DNA from: Spirometra erinaceieuropaei
Lineage: Eukaryota > Platyhelminthes > Cestoda > Diphyllobothriidea > Diphyllobothriidae
NCBI GenBank assembly: GCA_902702965.1
Contig: CACRXP010000045.1
Coordinates: forward strand, 661,805 to 725,804
DNA: 64,000 bases
Reading direction: 5' to 3'
Part shown: one piece after another, positions 58,850-64,000 of the stretch
Numbering within the stretch: position 1 is the first letter of the stretch
Layout: each line of letters opens with the position of its first letter
Notes under the pieces: generated by a model
What the model was told of the DNA's origin: nothing
What the model saw: only the letters and a program-made list of their open reading frames with translations
Databases searched by the model: none
Program-made: the position numbers and the translations under genes

Positions 58850-59760
58850 TCTCACGAAAGTATGACAAATATTCTGGAACGAGATTTCTCCTAGAAAGAA
58901 TTGCTTCGCTGGTTCTGTGATTCTAATTGTCATGTGACATTATTCGAGAATATTTCTGTCGTCTCAGACCGTCGACTTTTGTAAACGCTTTTTTTCGACC
59001 GCGTATAAAAGTCACATTCGGCATAAAATGCCTACTTTACTAACATAGTTTTTTTCTTTGATTTTCCACACGTGTATGCGTACATGTACAAGTATATTTC
59101 ACAGGAACCATGTACACAAAAGAACCTTCATATATTATTTCTTGTAGATTGCGTCTTTTTGACACCCCCCTCGCAAAAGCATTATATTTTACTTTCAAAA
59201 AAGATTTATAAAGCATGATTTGTGAGGTTCTGAAAAGTGTATTTATTAATGCTACCGATTAATTATACACAGTAGTCCGTGTTCACTATAATAGTTTTAT
59301 TAGTATATGGGACTCGCCTAATAACATAGGGAAAAATGTGATCTACCCTAAGTGTAGATTTGCGGCTTATAATCTAAAAAGTCTAAACCCAAATGCAAAG
59401 ACAGAGCCGGTTAATAACTCCTCAACGGTCGATAACTATCTCCAACTGGGAGATATCCCTTCTCCGGAGAAAAAGTGCGAAGATTACGCAATACGATAGA
59501 ATACTTCATGCATGTTTTCTTAGATACCTGTTTGGATTTATTAAGGTATTGGAAATCGAGTGCAAGAATAGTATAACGTATGTGGTCGCTTTGTACCGGG
59601 CGGGATCTTTACCGGTGCTCTAAAAGACACGCATTTAAAATCCCGGTTTGATTGAAGTATCTTCAAATAATGCTGCAAAATAATCACTGTTGCAAACTTG
59701 CCTAAGTATTCTGGTCTAACCGAAATCCCATCCGAAAAATTCGATTGATTCTTTGAAATT
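58850..59760. repeat. FB-related element, strongly diverged
   Basis: GTATCTCACGAAAGTATGAC at the left, ATTCTAATTGTCATGTGACA, CGACCGCGTATAAAAGTCAC, then loop-like and right-arm blocks CATGCATGTTTTCTTAGATA and GATTTATTAAGGTATTGGAA. Shares most with the 42781 and 49588 copies. Confidence 0.6.
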
Positions 59761-60199
59761 ACTTAAAAGCACATAAACCGTCCTTCAGATGCACATCGCG
59801 CACTTGTCTTCTGCAAGAATTAAAAGTCGATTTCTCAGCTTTTTAGGCTATTCGTTGTTCTTGAAGACTTGAGGGAATTTTAGGGCCTGTTTTGAAAGCG
59901 GTGCACGATATTGCCATTTTATACACTGAGCACTTTAGAGTGTTTCTGCTTGTAATTGACTGCAGACAGTCCAAACTTGAAAAAAGAAGTCTACATGTAA
60001 TGGCATTTTAAGACATTATGGTGAGTACTCGTCCTGTTTACTATGCCAATGGTTTATTAATGCTGCTCCCGGAGTGTACGGGGTGATAGACCCATTTTTG
60101 AACATTTCTCAGACACCAGGAGGCCTTTCGATAGGGGGTGGACAGGTAGGAAAGCCACAGGCATAGAAGTGTTCGAAAGCAAAGTAAATCCGCCTACGG
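59761..60199. other. Unassigned stretch
   Basis: Nothing recognised. Confidence 0.4.
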
Positions 60200-60620
60200 T
60201 GAGGTCAAAGGTACCTAACATCTGGTCCCCTGCCGGTAGATGCTCTTGCACTCCGCTGGGCATACAGTTCGCCAGCATGGCTGCCCAGTCATTCTCCCGT
60301 CATGCTGCTGTTGGTGTTAGTTGAAATCCTGGTCAAGGGTTTATTGTGAACCCGGGGGGAGCGGGGGTAGGCCTAGTTGCGGATCCAGCCTTGCCAGCCG
60401 CCTGCGCCCTCTCCTGCCTCCGGTCTTCTTGACTATGCCTTGACACCGGTCCCAGGCGAGGAGGAGAAAGTGCGATAGATGCTACGCAAGTCCGTCCTCA
60501 CTATAAAGTAATTTACGAGTCAGTCGCCGTGTCTGCTTCACCTTGCTGTGAAGCGCACGATGGGCATCATCAGGCACAACGGCCGAACTGTCGCATGTAT
60601 GTAGCATGCAAACTCTCGGA
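60200..60620 (-). repeat. GC-rich repeat G
   Basis: CCGGTAGATGCTCTTGCACT, AGTTGAAATCCTGGTCAAGG, CTGCCTCCGGTCTTCTTGAC and CAGGCGAGGAGGAGAAAGTG correspond to the minus-strand form of the G repeat. Confidence 0.72.
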
Positions 60621-60679
60621 AATTTCTCTTACTCGGCTGCTTTTTTCTCTACGGTGTGTGTTATGTCATCTGTACAAAG

Positions 60680-60790
60680 TACTTATAACCCGTATCTACT
60701 TTGTCTCTGATGATGGGTTCGAGAAGGAATCCGAAACGTCAGGCTAATAAAGCTCTTGTACCAGCGATCGTGTCTCCTTCTTCATGACTT
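60680..60790 (+). mobile_element. H-family PLE 3' terminus (H5)
   Basis: Only the last about 110 bases of the H element remain, ending CCAGCGATCGTGTCTCCTTC as in H1 and H2. Confidence 0.75.
60700..60752 (+). ncRNA. Best-preserved hammerhead-like motif
   Basis: CTGATGA (60707-60713), an unpaired T, stem II GGGTTC/GAATCC with a six-base loop, GAAAC (60733-60737), GTC (60738-60740). Stem I can form from AGGC after GTC and GTCT directly before CTGATGA, extended by further pairs. Stem III would be only AC/GU. The extra T after CTGATGA is not canonical. Confidence 0.65.
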
Positions 60791-61095
60791 AATTTACAAA
60801 GTTTTAGAAAGTTTTCACTGTTTGGATGGGCTTTCCCGTTGCATTTCTGTCCCACAAAAGTGTAAAGCGTGCTTCGAATGTGTTTTCGACAGAAATTTCA
60901 GCCAGCCGAACGCACGAACCGGCGGGAGCCGTTGTTCCTCGCGGGTGACTGGGCTTGTGAAAAATGTGGGACTGTTCCGCTTTTGTGCGTAGGGTTATTG
61001 ACCCACTTGTAGACAGGCTACCTTCACGAAACCTTTGCCCTCTTTCAGGCACCCAAACACTGTCGTTTTTCATATTGAAAAATTGAAAATGTGAA
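60791..61095. other. Unassigned stretch
   Basis: Opposite overlapping frames without recognised motif. Confidence 0.35.
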
Positions 61096-61330
61096 ACATT
61101 CGGTGCCTCGGTAGGATTCGAACCCACGCAGTAAGGCGAAGGCTTTAGCACAACCAACGCTCTAACCACTTGAGCTACGAGGCTCCGCCGGACGACGCGA
61201 GTTTAATCACAGTTGGGTCAAGTTACCCGCCCGACATACTGCAGCGTCTGGAATCCACCAAATATGACACAGTAAGTTGACTGCTCAAGCAGGATTTCCT
61301 AAGTAATTCACTTAGATTACACCAGATGAC
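61096..61330 (-). repeat. tRNA-derived SINE, best-preserved head
   Basis: Minus strand: GCCTCGTAGCTCAAGTGGTT, then GTGGGTTCGAATCCTACCGA. Acceptor-like ends GCCTCG and CGAGGC pair, GCTC/GAGC pairs as D stem, GTGGG/CCTAC as T stem. A seven-base anticodon-like loop centred on GCT with a long variable region suggests descent from tRNA-Ser. The flanking TAACTTGACCCAACTGTGAT body is shared with 24715 and 47590. Confidence 0.7.
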
Positions 61331-63243
61331 TACCAGAGTCACGTAACTGTTAGGCTGTCGTAACTGTCATTTTTCACTCTTTATCTTAAAGGTTTGCGTC
61401 TTTATCACTGTCATGCAGGACAGCGTCCTTTTGACTCGTGCCTGGCTTTAAGGTTAACCTCACCATTTGCAAAAAAAATATTCCGAGGCATTTCGCAGGA
61501 TTACTACTCCAATTCCAAGCATTACTATGTGAAAAAACATAACTAGTTCTTAAAATGTAGCAGTGATTTGAATGGTTGCCTCCAGTAGCTAATCGCCATG
61601 GGCAGTATTTTACAACACGGGGAAGCCAATCCTACCCAGAGATTCTGTCGTGTCCCCACTACGAGATAATTGCATTTCTCTAAGCAAAAACGGTCTATTT
61701 TAAGATCTCAAAAAAAACCGCAGTTTTGCAGTATAAAGGCACGAAAATATGATGGTACTAAACTCTACCACAGCGAGTGATATCAGGCAATTCGAGGGAA
61801 TAAACTCAATGTGCTTATATGCCTCTACATATTATGCTATGAGATTTTAATAACCTAGGCTTAAAAGGATAAAGAAACGGTGTTCTAGCCCGATGAAAGA
61901 AACCGCTCTTCGTTAAGAGCATAAAATTAGGCGGGACGGTCATAATCGTGCAGTAGCACTAGTGACTAAATAACTAGAAAAGGGTCATAAATGTTGGAAC
62001 GAATCAATTCAACCGAGTAGCTCAGTCGGTGGCTCAAATGCGGAGTGGAAAATGAGAGATTGAGCGCATGACGTACGGTTTACACGCGAACGCTCGAAAA
62101 CCCTCACTTCTGTTACGTCACTACCAGTAAAATCGAGCAAACATTCAAATGGTCGACATTTTCGTACTGCAGAAAAAAGTTGCAACTTCCAACCAGCGCA
62201 AAACCACCTCCAACAGTAGTTAATATAATTTAAGGACGTTAAACTCTACTTGAGTGATTTGGTCAATGCATATGGCAGGTTCATGGCGACTTAGACATAG
62301 CTCGTGAATTAGGGAATATTTCGTGTCTTGAGCATCATAGACACAGCAACTGACTCTTTCCAAAATATTTGTCCTGAGAGCACGCTACCACTTGATTTCT
62401 AATACCTTCTCGGCCTCCTAAGGACTGTATCAAATATTATCCACCACAGGTCAGTAATAAGCGAGCATCTTACAGTCAAGAAACTAGGTTGCCCTCCACT
62501 CCCATGGTCAGGATGAGAGGACAGAAAAGACGCGTCGAGATCATGCATAGCAATCGTTCAAGGCGGACCAAGTGACGTAGACTGGAGCGGTCATGTGTCT
62601 AACGCCTCCGTGTCTGGCGCAGTCCATCCATCAGGTCCCGTCAGTAGACAAGGCATCGTCAACTCATCACGCAAAGAGGGACCAACGTCATCAGTCGGTG
62701 AGAAGCCTCACGTGACAGTGTTCCGGCCTCAAGAAAGCAAGATCACGTTTCAAGCCACAATGTTAGTTGCAGTTATCGGCATTTAGCATCTGTGTCGGTG
62801 TAGCCAGCGTGGAGGCGGTCAAGCTGGAACCGCAGGCATCAAGTCGATCGGTCCAGATAATGTCCCACATCCGACGTAGACTGGGGGGCGGGGGGGGGGC
62901 GAATCGACGTGACAGTTGACAGCATCTGCTCACGAGACAATGGAAACAGGAATGGACTAGAACCGCTTTTGTCCTTCCGTCCACCATAATTGACTACTGA
63001 GAGTGCATTTAAAAGGATTCGGCAGAAAGTAGAGTCATATCATTACGTTCGGCCGACTTCTTTCAATTACTCATGCAAACTGTGTGGGAGCACTTGCTGC
63101 TTCCCCGAACTCGAATCACCCATATGCATAGTCCTCCCAACTAATGAATTTTTTAATCACGGCCGGTCTCTAAAAAAGCGATTGTTTAATGCTGAACACA
63201 TGTGGCATGCTTGCATTCGAAGTCCGAGCATGCTTCTGGCATA
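61331..63243. other. Unassigned stretch
   Basis: A partial A-box-like sequence (GAGTAGCTCAGTCGG, 62021-62035) has no B box. G-rich run at 62883-62900. Frames of 60-90 codons only. No gene recognised. Confidence 0.4.
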
Positions 63244-64000
63244 CAGTGAGTGACCGATCTCATGAAATGTTGGCTGAAATTCTGAAATGCGTTTTCGATT
63301 AGGAAGGATTACTTGGTCACGGTTGTAATACTGATTATCTTAAGGCATACTCTTATAACAATTTAGACTTGGCAGGATGTCGGCTTTTAAATGCACTTCT
63401 TTTCAATCTCCTGTAGAAGGCGTACTCGGTAAAAAATGACTACTTAAGTAGCATGCATTTTTCCCATTGATTTTCGATGGTCTTGCAAATTCAAAAATAT
63501 GTTATAGAAACCATAAACAAAAATATGTCTTCTTTTAATCAATCAATAGAAAATCACGTTCTCTTTATATTTTATACTTAAGGAAGGAGTATAACTAGGT
63601 TTTAAAAAAGTTTTCCAATTGCCGAATAATTTGGAGTCTGATCATTCGTTGCATTAGCGCTTAGTAATTTCAGTCTGCAAGGTGCATGCGTTCCGCGTAA
63701 AGAATATCACATATTTTTCTATTCCAATAAATAGATATCATACAGAGTCCATAAAATTTTGCAATGGATGCAGACCATGTTGTTCATTTCATGAGAAACA
63801 GTGATAAACGGCCAGGTACGATGCTATGTGAATGGACATTTCGCGGTCTTAAAAAGTCTCGAATCCCATCGAGGCGCCGAGTTTTTCACAGTTGGGTCAA
63901 TATGAATTAGTCCAAATCTGCCAAAATATCAATGAGCTACTTAATTAGTCATTTTTTACAGAGTCTAGCTTTTGCATGCAGTCGGAAAGAAATTCGTTCG
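63244..64000. repeat. FB foldback element, GTGACCGA subfamily, cut by window end
   Basis: TA at 63242-63243, then CAGTGAGTGACCGATCTCAT. The left arm and loop match 46610. After the SINE patch at 63866-63935 the right arm resumes at TTAGTCATTTTTTACAGAGT and runs off the window. Confidence 0.88.
63866..63935 (+). repeat. SINE tail inside an FB element
   Basis: TCGAATCCCATCGAGGCGCC, then CACAGTTGGGTCAATATGAA and AAATCTGCCAAAATATC match 25050-25110. It replaces roughly 200 bases of the FB arm instead of simply interrupting it. Confidence 0.8.

Overview
This window looks like a gene-poor, repeat-saturated stretch of an invertebrate animal genome. I found no intact host gene, no rRNA and no convincing functional tRNA gene. 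A flatworm (trematode or cestode) is my best guess. The reasons are several diverged Penelope-like retroelement (PLE) lineages with GIY-YIG endonuclease tails, hammerhead-ribozyme-like motifs in PLE-derived elements, tRNA-derived SINEs, Tc1/mariner relics, and one transposase relic whose DD34E spacing is restored by removing a 43-nt GT-AG segment, an intron size known in flatworms. The species cannot be named from this sequence.

The dominant feature is a family of about 0.95-1.0 kb foldback elements, called FB here. Nineteen full, truncated or decayed copies cover roughly 14-15 kb. Intact copies start CAGTAGGTGGGCTAACTCAT, end in its complement, are flanked by TA, and consist of two arms of about 375 bp that are reverse complements of each other around a single-copy loop of about 240 bp. 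The Tc1-like transposon relic at 40425-42321 carries almost the same terminal repeat (23 of 26 bases), so it or a relative is the probable mobiliser of the FB family.

Layout: 1-3300 holds an FB end and a nearly full-length but dead PLE with a palindromic insertion in its 3' part. 5.3-8.1 kb has two further PLE lineages with inverted arms, one with hammerhead-like motifs. 9-13 kb has a GC-richer repeat (family C) and two FB copies. 13.5-17.3 kb has two PLE remnants with hammerhead-like motifs and a mariner relic on the minus strand. 19.4-21.1 kb is an FB element split by a PLE tail. 23.7-25.6 kb is a large composite palindrome of family C plus SINEs. 26.6-37.7 kb has several FB copies and the first GC-rich (CA)n-bounded repeats. 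37.8-38.5 kb is a palindromic PLE remnant. 40.4-42.3 kb is the Tc1-like element inside a tandem duplication. 42.7-50.1 kb is a 1.7-kb inverted duplication around a spacer of about 4 kb. 50-56 kb is a dense FB cluster. 54-61 kb has two more PLE fragments, SINEs and the best-preserved hammerhead-like motif. The window ends inside another FB copy patched with SINE sequence.

The parts are related by mobilisation, not by pathway: a Tc1-like transposase with palindromic passengers, and PLEs whose copies repeatedly carry inverted 5' ends. Transcripts crossing either class would form long hairpins. Coordinates of element ends are from reading by eye; decayed copies may be off by tens of bases.
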